Positions 7,208 to 13,925 of a stretch of 15,886 nt of DNA are shown piece after piece. A program made the position numbers and the translations under genes. The notes under the pieces were generated by a model, which saw nothing but the letters and a program-made list of their open reading frames with translations, did no database searches and was not told the origin of the DNA. The stretch comes from an uncultured Thermoleophilia bacterium. GTDB taxonomy: Bacteria > Actinomycetota > Thermoleophilia > UBA2241. The DNA is taken from NCBI GenBank assembly GCA_903921965.1, contig CAIXSE010000025.1, forward strand, positions 1 through 15,886, given 5' to 3'. Positions within the stretch are counted from its first letter, which is position 1. Every line of letters starts with the position of its first letter.

Positions 7208-7905
7208 TGGTCCTGCAGCCGGTACCCCACGCCGCGCACCGTCTCGATGTACGTGCCGGCCTCGCCGAGCTTGCGGCGCAGCGACACCATGTGCACATCG
7301 ACGGAACGGTCTGTGACGAAGCGTTCGTTCACGAACACGTCATCCCCCTGGGCGGCGTCCACGATCTGCTGTCTAGTGAACACCCAACCCGGGCGCCTGG
7401 CCAGAAAGACCACGATCCGGAACTCGCTGGCTGTGAGGTCGACGGGCTCTCCCTTGACGGTCACCTGGTGCCGGCCGGGATGGATCGCAAGGTGCTTGAT
7501 GCGGACGACGGAGCCACCGTCTTCGCCGGCATCCCCGCGGCGCAGCACGGCGCGGATACGCGCCGTGAGGACCCGCGGGCTGAACGGCTTGGTGACGTAG
7601 TCGGCGGCGCCCAGCTCGAGGCCGGTGACCACGTCGGCCTCGTCGCCCTTGGCCGTGAGCATGACGATGGGGATGCCGCTGGTCTTGGGGTCGGCTTTGA
7701 GGCGGCGGCAGACCTCGAGGCCGTCCACGCCGGGCAGCATGAGGTCGAGTACGAGCAGGTCCGGACGGCGGGAGCGCACCGCGGTGAGCGCCTCCTCGCC
7801 GGTCGTGACGGCCGCCACCGTGTAGCCGTCCTTCTCCAGGTTGTAGGTGACGAGCTCGAGGATGTCCCGCTCGTCGTCGACGACGAGCACCGTCTCCCTG
7901 GCCAC
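7204..7905 (-). CDS. phoP: Phosphate-regulon response regulator, OmpR/PhoB family
   Basis: 233 residues from the GTG at 7905. The receiver domain (about 4-120) has the acidic pair Asp10-Asp11, phospho-acceptor Asp54 in LVLDLMLPGVDG, Thr84 and Lys106 in VTKPFSP. The C-terminal winged helix (about 138-232) ends in the family signature ETVRGVGYRL. An earlier in-frame GTG at 7929 is possible. I prefer 7905 because AGAGGA lies 7 bases upstream of it, while 7929 has no ribosome site and would lie only a few bases from the predicted transcription start. It is co-transcribed with phoR and called phoP by actinobacterial usage; phoB or regX3 would be equivalent names. Tandem repeats in its own promoter suggest autoregulation. 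Confidence 0.92.
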   Translation of the reverse strand: MARETVLVVDDERDILELVTYNLEKDGYTVAAVTTGEEALTAVRSRRPDLLVLDLMLPGVDGLEVCRRLKADPKTSGIPIVMLTAKGDEADVVTGLELGAADYVTKPFSPRVLTARIRAVLRRGDAGEDGGSVVRIKHLAIHPGRHQVTVKGEPVDLTASEFRIVVFLARRPGWVFTRQQIVDAAQGDDVFVNERFVTDRSVDVHMVSLRRKLGEAGTYIETVRGVGYRLQDQ

Positions 7906-7941
7906 CGCAGCGTCCTCTCGCCGGATCACAGGCCCGCGCGG

Positions 7942-7985
7942 AGTCTAGACCACGCGGGTTAGGACTCCGTTAGCATACGGGTGAC
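7942..7985 (-). promoter_or_regulatory. phoP promoter with PHO-box-like repeats, in the region shared with the divergent dehydrogenase gene
   Basis: On the plus strand, GGTTAGG (7957-7963) and CGTTAGC (7968-7974) are 11 bases apart. A weaker third unit, GGGTGAC, follows 11 bases later (7979-7985). A -10 TAGACT for phoP (complement of 7942-7947) is separated from the gene-proximal repeat by 9 bases, exactly as at pstS. The region is only about 100 bases between the phoP start and the plus-strand gene at 8004. TAGCAT (7971-7976), overlapping the second repeat, could serve as the -10 for that gene. The repeats and spacing are seen directly; control by PhoP is inferred. Confidence 0.7.
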
Positions 7986-8003
7986 GCGACGGCAGGAGGA
8001 GTC

Positions 8004-9263
8004 ATGGCGCTGCAACGCAAGGACGTGGTGGTGGTGGGCGGCGGGCCCGTAGGCGCCTGCGCCACCCAGGCTCTGGCGGCGGGGGGTGCCTCGGTGGCGC
8101 TGCTGGAGCGCGAGAGCGAGATCGCACCGGCCGCCTGCGGCGCCTACGCCAACTGCGGCCTCGTGAACCCGAGTCACTGCGTGCCTCTGGCCTCACCGGG
8201 CGCACTGGGCAACGGCATCAAGTGGCTCGTCGACGCCGACAGCCCGTTCTACATCGCCCCCCGGCCGAGCCCGTCCCTCGTCCGCTGGCTGTGGATGTTC
8301 CGCGCGGCGTCGACGCCGGAGCGGGTCGACGCGGCCATGCCGGTGATGCGCGGCCTGCACGTCGCCAGCTCGGAGCTGCACCACGAGCTGGCCCAGGACG
8401 GCGGCGAGACCTGGCTCTACCACCGCAACGGCATCGTCCAGGTGTACGAGGAGGCGTCGTACCTCGAGGAGGCGCTCGAGGAGCTGGAGCTGCTGAAGAA
8501 GGTGGGCGTACGCGCCGACCCGATCCCGGCCGACGAAGCCTACCGGCTCTACCCGGGCATGGAGCGGCGGCTCACCGGCGCCATCTCGTTCCCCGAGGAC
8601 GCGCACCTCGACCCGGCGCTGTTCACGCGCGCCATGGCGGCGCGCGCCGAGCGCGACGGGGCCGAGGTGCGCACGGCGACCGAGGTCATCGCGCTCGAGC
8701 CCGACCCGGCCGGCGTGCGGCTCGTCACCACCGCCGGCGACGTGCTCGCCGACCAGGTCGTGCTGGCAAACGGCGCCTGGCTGCCGTTCCTGACGGCGGG
8801 CCTCGGCCTGCCGCTGCCGATCGAGCCCGCCAAGGGCTACAGCGTGGACGTGGAGCGGCCGGCGGACTTCCCCGAGGTCGCCCTGTACCTCGGCGACGCG
8901 TGGACGGTGCTCACCCCGCTGGGCGACCGCCTGCGTCTGGGCAGCTCGCTCGAGCTGGCCGGCTGGGACATGCGCATCCGCAGGAACCGCGTGCGGCGCC
9001 TGCGGGTGGCGGGCGAACGGGTGATGGGCGTCCCCGCGGACGGCCCGGTGCGGCAGATCTGGCGCGGGCCGCGGCCGGTGACGCCCGACGGCCTGCCCGT
9101 CGTCGGGCGCGTGCCGCGGCGGGAGCGCGTGATCGTCGCCGGCGGCCACTGCATGCTCGGCCTCTCGCTGGGGCCGGTGACCGGCCGGCTCGTGGCCGAG
9201 CTCGCCGGCGGCCGCCGGCCCTCCCTCGACCTGGCGCCGCTCTCGCCGACGCGGTTCGGCTGA
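8004..9263 (+). CDS. FAD-dependent oxidoreductase, D-amino-acid dehydrogenase (DadA-like) family
   Basis: 419 residues. The N-terminal Rossmann motif VVVVGGGPVGA (residues 8-18) and the ribose-binding acidic residue Glu35 (LLERESE) mark FAD binding. The C-terminal half has the DAO/DadA-type closing motif RPVTPDGLPVVGRV followed by VIVAGGHCMLGLSLGPVTGRLVAEL, where the isoalloxazine and substrate carboxylate are held. Length and order fit DadA, which oxidises D-amino acids to keto acids plus ammonium and passes electrons to the membrane. Sarcosine, glycine or hydroxyproline oxidases share the fold, so the substrate is uncertain. The ATG at 8004 has AGGAGGA (7994-8000) just upstream. It is divergent from phoP and shares its promoter region, which opens the possibility of control by PhoP. 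Confidence 0.85.
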   Translation: MALQRKDVVVVGGGPVGACATQALAAGGASVALLERESEIAPAACGAYANCGLVNPSHCVPLASPGALGNGIKWLVDADSPFYIAPRPSPSLVRWLWMFRAASTPERVDAAMPVMRGLHVASSELHHELAQDGGETWLYHRNGIVQVYEEASYLEEALEELELLKKVGVRADPIPADEAYRLYPGMERRLTGAISFPEDAHLDPALFTRAMAARAERDGAEVRTATEVIALEPDPAGVRLVTTAGDVLADQVVLANGAWLPFLTAGLGLPLPIEPAKGYSVDVERPADFPEVALYLGDAWTVLTPLGDRLRLGSSLELAGWDMRIRRNRVRRLRVAGERVMGVPADGPVRQIWRGPRPVTPDGLPVVGRVPRRERVIVAGGHCMLGLSLGPVTGRLVAELAGGRRPSLDLAPLSPTRFG

Positions 9264-9290
9264 GCGGGAGCGCCGGGAAGGGCGAAGGGC

Positions 9291-9303
9291 CGGGCGCCGC
9301 CCG
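9291..9303. terminator. Short hairpin between convergent genes
   Basis: CGGGC (9291-9295) and GCCCG (9299-9303) form a 5-bp stem in the 59-base gap between the convergent dehydrogenase and HAD stops. There is no T-run. This is a weak structure, called mainly because of its location. Confidence 0.3.
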
Positions 9304-9322
9304 CAGACGCCGGAGCGCGCCG

Positions 9323-10093
9323 TCAGGCCAGGATGGCCTCGAACGCGGCGCGCCAGTCGCCGAAGTCGGCGAACACGTAGTCGGGCCGGTGCGCCGCCAG
9401 CTCTTCCGCCTCGTGGCGGCCGGTGGCGACGGCGATGGCCTTCACGCCGAGTGAGGCGCCACACTCGACGTCGGCCGGCGTGTCGCCGATCACGGCGACC
9501 TGCTTGCCGGCGAAGCGGCGCCCGGTCAGCTGCTCGGCCCGCGCCACGGCGATCGCCGGGAGGTCGGGCCTGAAGCCCGAGTCGGAGCCGAAGGCGGCGA
9601 CCTCGAACAGCGGCCACAGGCCCGTCGGCTCGAGCTTGAGCCGGGCCCCGGCCGCCACGTTGCCGGTGAGCAGGCCGAGGGTGACGCGTTCGTCGGCCGC
9701 GAGCGCCCGCACGAGCTGGTCGATGCCCGGCAGGACCTCGATCCGCCCGCGTGCTACCTCGCCTCGCAACAGCTCGACGTAGCGGTCGATGCACTCCTGC
9801 ACGCGGGCGTCGATCACGTCGTCCGGGGTGCCCAGCTGCTCCGCGAGGTCGTGCACCACCTGCGGCTGCGTCTCGCCCTCGTAACGGCCGACGACCGCTT
9901 CGGGGTCGGCCGCGCCCCACAGCCCGGCGAGGTCGCTGATGATGCCGGGGTCGGTGCGTCCGTGGAAGCTGTAGTCGCCGAGCTCGCCGTCGACGCCGTA
10001 CACGTCGCGGATCGCCTGCATGATGGCGCGCCCGCCGGCGCCGTGCGCGTCAATCAGGGTGCAGTCGATGTCGAAGAGGGCGAGGCGCTCCAT
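9323..10093 (-). CDS. HAD-superfamily hydrolase, phosphoglycolate-phosphatase-like
   Basis: 256 residues. HAD motif I is FDIDCTL with nucleophile Asp8 and acid/base Asp10. Motif II is LLTGN with Thr143. Motif IV is VIGDTPADVEC with Asp204 and Asp208, which bind magnesium. An alpha-helical cap (about 15-120) includes FHGRTDPGI, typical of a PGPase-like subgroup. At the usual motif III lysine site near SGFRPDLP there is an Arg; Lys153 upstream may serve instead. The product is probably a small-molecule phosphatase, with the substrate unknown. The ATG at 10093 follows 9 bases after a TATACT -10 and has no ribosome site, so a leaderless transcript is likely. A longer open frame to 10303 lacks family-like sequence before this Met. 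Confidence 0.85.
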   Translation of the reverse strand: MERLALFDIDCTLIDAHGAGGRAIMQAIRDVYGVDGELGDYSFHGRTDPGIISDLAGLWGAADPEAVVGRYEGETQPQVVHDLAEQLGTPDDVIDARVQECIDRYVELLRGEVARGRIEVLPGIDQLVRALAADERVTLGLLTGNVAAGARLKLEPTGLWPLFEVAAFGSDSGFRPDLPAIAVARAEQLTGRRFAGKQVAVIGDTPADVECGASLGVKAIAVATGRHEAEELAAHRPDYVFADFGDWRAAFEAILA

Positions 10094-10102
10094 GCCGGGC
10101 GC

Positions 10103-10108
10103 AGTATA
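10103..10108 (-). promoter_or_regulatory. -10 element of a probable leaderless promoter
   Basis: On the minus strand TATACT (complement of 10103-10108), a five-of-six match to TATAAT, lies 9 bases upstream of the HAD gene ATG. Transcription would begin at or within a few bases of the start codon. No Shine-Dalgarno-like sequence is present. Leaderless mRNAs with this spacing are common in actinobacteria. Confidence 0.55.
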
Positions 10109-10278
10109 CCCGCCGGCCGCCGGGCCCGCTGTGGCGGCCGGTCCCTGCCCCTCGTCACCCGGCCCGGCCGGCGGCGGTGGCCCGTCTTGCCCGCTCCGCC
10201 GCCGCAGGCACACTCGCACTCGCGATTCCAGTTGCCCATACCTCCAAGCGTACGGGCAGCTGAAAGCGCGCTCGTGAC

Positions 10279-10304
10279 GGTGCCGGCGCCGGCCGATCGG
10301 CACC
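10279..10304 (-). terminator. Hairpin downstream of the multihaem cytochrome gene
   Basis: GGTGCCG (10279-10285) and CGGCACC (10298-10304) form a 7-bp stem with a 12-base GC-rich loop, about 43 bases after the cytochrome stop. There is no clear T-run. The rest of the 253-base gap 10094-10346 holds only the HAD promoter and GC-rich sequence in which I see no gene. Confidence 0.35.
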
Positions 10305-10346
10305 CGGCCGGTCCGGCGCCGTCCGGGCCGCCTCGGCCAGCCAGGC

Positions 10347-11309
10347 TCACCCCCCGCCGCTCGGTGCGCTCCCCCCGTGGCACGGACAGCTCGCCGGCTG
10401 ACCGAAGCCGCTGAGGTGGCAGGCGTTGCACTGCAGCGGCGTCTCTCCCCGCGGCACGTGCTCGCCCTCCAGCGGGTGCGAGAACTTCGACGGGGTCCAG
10501 TTCTGGATGGTGTGGCAGTCGACGCACGTCTTGAGACCGTTGTGCTCGTCGCCGTGACAGTCGATGCAGCCGTCGGGCTTCACCGACGTGCCCTGCGTGT
10601 GGCACGTCTCGCAGGTGATCTCGGCGTGCTTGCCCGTCAGCGGCCCGCCGGGGTGGGCGCCGCCCTTGCCGCCGCTCCAGCTCATCGTGCTGTGGCAGTT
10701 GGCGCAGTTGCCGCGGTCGCCGTGCGGCGGCTTGTGGCAGTAGCCGCAGTCCTTCGTGCCGTCCTTGTGGCAGGTGAAACAGGATGGCATGGACTGGGCC
10801 GGCGGCGCCGTGACGCCCGGAGCGCCGGCGTGCGTGAGCGACGCGTGACAGGCGATGCAGAGCTGCTTCGCGTGCCCCGCGCTGCCGTGCTGGAACGCCA
10901 CCGGGGCCGGGCTGCCGAGCGTGATCGTCTTCGTCACCGGCTGTGTATGGCAACCGCTGCGCTCGCACGACGAGTTCGGGACGTGCCGCGTGACCTTGAT
11001 CGGCGCCTTCACCTGACCCGTCACGTGCACCCACACCTCACGCGAAGCGTACAGCTTGGTCTCGACGAAGTTCACAGGCCCGGGCGGGATGTGGCACTGC
11101 ACGCAGTCCGCGTTCTTGTGCGCGGACTTCTCCCACGTGTCGCGGTACGGCCACATCTCGTGGCAGTCGGTACCGCAGAACTCGTTGCTCTCGGTGAACT
11201 TCGCGGCCACCGCAGAGCCGGCGATGAACAGCGCCACGACGATGACGGCGCTGATGACGATCGCCTTCCACCAGCGCGACCACCAGGACCGGCGAGGCTT
11301 CGCTCCCAT
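10347..11309 (-). CDS. Membrane-anchored NapC/NrfH-type multihaem cytochrome c
   Basis: 320 residues. A basic, Trp-rich N-terminus (WWSRWWK) leads into one membrane anchor (about 16-36), with the rest facing outward. Nine canonical CXXCH motifs begin at residues 69, 151, 177, 188, 202, 233, 248, 262 and 294. Three further motifs are non-canonical: CGTDCH at 45-50 (CX3CH), CERSGCH at 115-121 (CX4CH) and CPCH at 308-311. The first is followed by Glu-Met (CHEM), matching the CHxM of NrfH, whose Met ligates haem 1. The first 120 residues thus look like a NapC/NrfH quinol-oxidising module, and the C-terminal part is a multihaem wire of at least seven haems. It probably moves electrons from the quinone pool to an unknown terminal acceptor; no reductase is adjacent. 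The ATG at 11309 has AGGGGG upstream. Confidence 0.88.
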   Translation of the reverse strand: MGAKPRRSWWSRWWKAIVISAVIVVALFIAGSAVAAKFTESNEFCGTDCHEMWPYRDTWEKSAHKNADCVQCHIPPGPVNFVETKLYASREVWVHVTGQVKAPIKVTRHVPNSSCERSGCHTQPVTKTITLGSPAPVAFQHGSAGHAKQLCIACHASLTHAGAPGVTAPPAQSMPSCFTCHKDGTKDCGYCHKPPHGDRGNCANCHSTMSWSGGKGGAHPGGPLTGKHAEITCETCHTQGTSVKPDGCIDCHGDEHNGLKTCVDCHTIQNWTPSKFSHPLEGEHVPRGETPLQCNACHLSGFGQPASCPCHGGSAPSGGG

Positions 11310-11374
11310 GGCAGACCCCCTGTGCTCCCCACGGCCGCCCGCCCCCTCAGACCGGCGACCCGGACTCTCCGCCG

Positions 11375-11397
11375 ACTGTACTCCCCCGTGCGGGGGA
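11375..11397 (-). promoter_or_regulatory. Candidate cytochrome promoter with a C5/G5 palindrome operator
   Basis: TCCCCC-GTGC-GGGGGA (11382-11397) is a perfect inverted repeat. Directly beside it on the minus strand is TACAGT (complement of 11375-11380), a TANNNT -10 about 65 bases upstream of the cytochrome ATG. The palindrome therefore occupies the -10/-35 spacer. Its form recalls TACCCC...GGGGTA sites bound by NarL/FixJ-family regulators. The alternative reading is a simple RNA hairpin. Confidence 0.45.
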
Positions 11398-11409
11398 TGA
11401 CGGGACGTG

Positions 11410-11441
11410 GCGGCCGGCCGCCCGGGACGGGCGGCGGCCGC
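11410..11441 (-). terminator. Long GC hairpin downstream of the Nramp-USP operon
   Basis: The arms 11410-11424 (GCGGCCGGCCGCCCG) and 11428-11441 (CGGGCGGCGGCCGC) pair over about 14 bp with a single bulged base and a 3-base loop. It lies 52 bases after the stop of the universal stress gene. No T-run follows, so it would be a non-canonical terminator or an mRNA-stabilising stem. Confidence 0.45.
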
Positions 11442-11492
11442 GTGCCCGCGGCGGCCCGCAGCCGGTCCGGCCGGCGGCGGCGCCCGCGCGTC

Positions 11493-11906
11493 TCAGCCGC
11501 CGCGCCCCTTCAGCAGTAACAGGGGGATGTCGGTGTTGTGGCGGAGGTGGTCGGCCACGCTGCCCAGCACGATGCGCTTCGCCCAGCCGTGCCCGTGCGT
11601 GGCCATGGCGATGAGGTCGGGCTTGAGCTCCTGGGCCTGCGCCAGGATGACCTCCGCGGGCTCGCCGTGCGCGATCAGCGGGCGCACGGTGACGCCGCGG
11701 CTGCGCAGCAGCTCCGCGGCGCGCTCCAGGTCGGCCTCGGCGTCTTCGAGCTCGCAGGTGCGTTCGTCGCGCGTGTGGTAGTGGGCTACGCGCAGGAGGA
11801 CGACCTCCGCTCCCGTCGCCGGCGCCAGCCGGGCGATGTGCTCCAGCACCGGGTCGTCGGTCTCGGTGCCCTCGACCGGCACGAGGATCCGTCCGTACAC
11901 GGCCAT
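11493..11906 (-). CDS. Universal stress protein (UspA family)
   Basis: 137 residues, the normal single-domain USP length. It starts with the strand RILVPVEGT that carries the first nucleotide contacts. It ends with the USP ATP-binding signature, here ATHG-x9-GS (ATHGHGWAKRIVLGSVADHL), then a final strand IPLLLLK. The first Gly of the G-x2-G-x9-G[S/T] motif is Ala; this ATHG form is common in the family and does not by itself argue against ATP binding. The ATG at 11906 lies 4 bases after the Nramp transporter stop, with a GGGGAGG ribosome site inside the end of that gene, so the two form an operon. Linkage to a manganese/iron transporter suggests a stress or metal-homeostasis role. Confidence 0.92.
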   Translation of the reverse strand: MAVYGRILVPVEGTETDDPVLEHIARLAPATGAEVVLLRVAHYHTRDERTCELEDAEADLERAAELLRSRGVTVRPLIAHGEPAEVILAQAQELKPDLIAMATHGHGWAKRIVLGSVADHLRHNTDIPLLLLKGRGG

Positions 11907-11910
11907 ACCC

Positions 11911-13314
11911 TCAGCCTCCCCAGAACGTGGTGTACACCAGGAACGCGTTGAGCCCGACGATCAGCGCCGCCACGAGCACGCCGGTCACGGTGGTCAGGGT
12001 ACCCGTGCGCTCGCCGCCCATCACGCGTCGCGAGCGGCTGAGCCAGAGCAGGGGGATCACGGTGAACGGCAGCTGCAGGCTCAGGACCACCTGGCTGACG
12101 ATCAGCGCGCTGTACGCGTCGAGCCCGACAGCGATCAGGACCATCGCCGGCAGCGTGAGCACGACGAGCCCGACCTTGTACGTGCGCGAGCGCGGGTCCT
12201 CGGGCCGGCCGAGGAAGCCGGTGACGATGTTGGCCTCGGCCAGCGACGCCGTGACCGACGACGAGAGCCCGGCGGCGAGCAGGGCGATGCCGAAGATCAG
12301 CCGCGCCGCGGACCCCACCAGGGGCTCGAGGGTGTCCGCGGCCTGGGTGATGCTGGTCACGGTCACCCCGGCCTCGTAGAACACCGCCGCCGCCACGATG
12401 ATCATCGCCGAGTTCACGAGCCAGCCCATGCCCATGGACAAGGTCGTGTCGGCCAGCTCGAAGTGCATGAGCCGGGAGCGGCGCGCCGGCTCCACGTTCC
12501 AGTCGCGCGACTGGATGACGTTCGAGTGCAGGTAGATGTTGTGCGGCATGACGATGGCGCCGAGCATGCCGAGCGCGATCAGGATACTGGCGCCGCTCAC
12601 CTCCGGGATCACCCAGTGCGGCGCCGCCTGCAGCATGTCGGGCTTCACGATGAAGAGCTCGATGATGTAGCACCCGGCGATGACGGCGAGGAAGATCAGG
12701 ATGAGGCGCTCCAGCCGGTGGTACTGCTGTCCGAGGATGGCGAGGTAGACGAGGCCGAGCGTGAGAGGGGCGCCGATCCACAGCGGCAGGCCGAAGAGCA
12801 GGTTGAAACCGAGCGCGGCGCCCAGGTACTCGGCCAGGGCGGTGGCGACGCACGCCGCGGCGATGGTGATCCCGAGGAACCAGACGAGCCAGCGCGGCAG
12901 GTGCCTGCGGAGGTTCGCCGCCAGCGAGCGGCCCGTGATGATGCCGAGCCGGGCCGCCATGTGCTGCAGGAAGATGAGCATCAGGGTGCTGAGCGAGACC
13001 ACCCAGAGGAGCTGGAAGCCGAACTGCGAGCCTGCGGCGATGTTCGTGGCCCAGTTGCCCGGGTCGATGAAGCCGATGGTGACGACGAACCCGGGTCCGA
13101 GGTAGCGCAGCAGTTCGCGCGAGAAGAGGTCCTCGAAGAACGAGCCGGCGCCGTGCGCACTCGCGTCGGCGGCGATGTCGGGCGGCGGATCGGACCCGTG
13201 GTCGGCACCCGGCGCCGGGCTGGCAGCCGCCGCGGCTCGTCCGTCGCGCGGACAGGACAGCTCGTCGCAACCGTGGCCGGGCGGGACGGGCCCGCCGCCG
13301 CCCCGGCTGCTCAT
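11911..13314 (-). CDS. Nramp-family divalent metal transporter (MntH-like)
   Basis: 467 residues with about eleven hydrophobic segments after a soluble N-terminal extension of roughly 58 residues. The metal-binding residues of Nramp proteins are present: DPGN in TM1 (Asp84, Asn87) and A-x-x-M-P-H-N in TM6 (Ala253, Met256). This is the manganese/iron-transporting form rather than a magnesium or aluminium variant lacking the Met. It imports Mn2+ or Fe2+ with protons. The N-terminal extension is Gly/Ala/Pro rich and has scattered His and two Cys (HGCDELSC), unlike ordinary MntH. The ATG at 13314 is supported by GAGGGG just upstream. It overlaps no gene and is followed by the USP gene after 4 bases. 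Confidence 0.93.
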   Translation of the reverse strand: MSSRGGGGPVPPGHGCDELSCPRDGRAAAAASPAPGADHGSDPPPDIAADASAHGAGSFFEDLFSRELLRYLGPGFVVTIGFIDPGNWATNIAAGSQFGFQLLWVVSLSTLMLIFLQHMAARLGIITGRSLAANLRRHLPRWLVWFLGITIAAACVATALAEYLGAALGFNLLFGLPLWIGAPLTLGLVYLAILGQQYHRLERLILIFLAVIAGCYIIELFIVKPDMLQAAPHWVIPEVSGASILIALGMLGAIVMPHNIYLHSNVIQSRDWNVEPARRSRLMHFELADTTLSMGMGWLVNSAMIIVAAAVFYEAGVTVTSITQAADTLEPLVGSAARLIFGIALLAAGLSSSVTASLAEANIVTGFLGRPEDPRSRTYKVGLVVLTLPAMVLIAVGLDAYSALIVSQVVLSLQLPFTVIPLLWLSRSRRVMGGERTGTLTTVTGVLVAALIVGLNAFLVYTTFWGG

Positions 13315-13352
13315 GTCACCCCTCGCTGCCCGTGCGCGTCCATGGTGGCTGA

Positions 13353-13358
13353 ACTCTA
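13353..13358 (-). promoter_or_regulatory. Candidate -10 element for the Nramp-USP operon
   Basis: On the minus strand TAGAGT (complement of 13353-13358), a TANNNT -10, lies 38 bases upstream of the Nramp ATG, giving a leader of about 30 bases that contains the ribosome site. No convincing -35 or MntR/DtxR palindrome is seen in the 66-base divergent gap. Confidence 0.4.
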
Positions 13359-13380
13359 CCGCGCGGGGAACACTGCGCCC

Positions 13381-13875
13381 ATGACGCGCCCGCCGTCAGC
13401 CCCGGGGCAGCCCGGCCAGTGGAAGCAGCCGCCGCTCGCGAAGATCTACGAGGCGTTCAGCGCCGTGGCGGCGGGCCGGGTCGCGGTGACGGCCCCCGGC
13501 AGGGCCGCCGTCACGTCGTCGAACGGAGCGCGCACGTACGACGTGTGGTGGGACGGCGACGCCGTCTTCGCCAACGACAACGCCTCGAAGTGGCAGGGCT
13601 ACGCCGGCTACCCGATCGTCGCCGTGCTGCTCGAGCTGGGACGGCTCCGCGCCGACCCCGCGCTCATGGCACCGCTCGCCGGCGTCGACTGGCACGCGCT
13701 CAACGAGCGCTTCAAGCGGAGGTACGACGAGGCCGTGGAACTCGTGCTCGCCGAGGCCGCGCGCAACGGCGCGGACGCCGACGCCATCGCCGCCGCCGCC
13801 CGCGACGTGGCCGCCCAGCTCGCCGCGCTGCGCCCGACGCGGCTCGCGCGGCGGCCGAAGGCCGCGGGCGCCTGA
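13381..13875 (+). CDS. Conserved hypothetical protein, function unknown
   Basis: 164 residues, soluble, with no signal peptide or membrane segment. The centre is distinctive: a short strand-rich part (RVAVTAPGRAAVTSSNG, then YDVWWDGDAVFANDNAS) is followed by KWQGYAGYPIVAVLLELGRL. A helical C-terminal part contains WHALNERFKRRYDEAVELVLAEAARNG. The invariant-looking Trp, Asn-Asp-Asn and Gly-Tyr-x-Gly-Tyr-Pro residues suggest a real conserved family. I have a vague recollection of related proteins in other prokaryotes, but I cannot name a domain or function. I chose the ATG at 13381; an in-frame ATG at 13342 would add 13 residues and lies close to the Nramp start. Neither has a strong ribosome site. 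It is divergent from the Nramp operon. Confidence 0.75.
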   Translation: MTRPPSAPGQPGQWKQPPLAKIYEAFSAVAAGRVAVTAPGRAAVTSSNGARTYDVWWDGDAVFANDNASKWQGYAGYPIVAVLLELGRLRADPALMAPLAGVDWHALNERFKRRYDEAVELVLAEAARNGADADAIAAAARDVAAQLAALRPTRLARRPKAAGA

Positions 13876-13925
13876 CGCCGGCCCTGATGCGCCGGCCGGC
13901 CACCTGCGGCCGCGTCCGGCACGCG

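Noticed and set aside
7906..7929. Upstream GTG start of phoP
   Set aside because: It has no ribosome site and would lie within about 6 bases of the predicted transcription start; the GTG at 7905 has AGAGGA at good spacing.
10054..10239. Small Cys-rich open frame (MGNWNRECECACGGG...) on the minus strand upstream of the HAD gene
   Set aside because: The GGAGG before its ATG is only one base away, too close to work. The frame runs into the HAD gene and its remainder is Arg/Pro/Gly-rich like other GC-driven shadows.
13315..13380. MntR/DtxR operator in the Nramp divergent gap
   Set aside because: No palindrome resembling known metal-regulator sites could be seen; only a -10-like hexamer was supportable.
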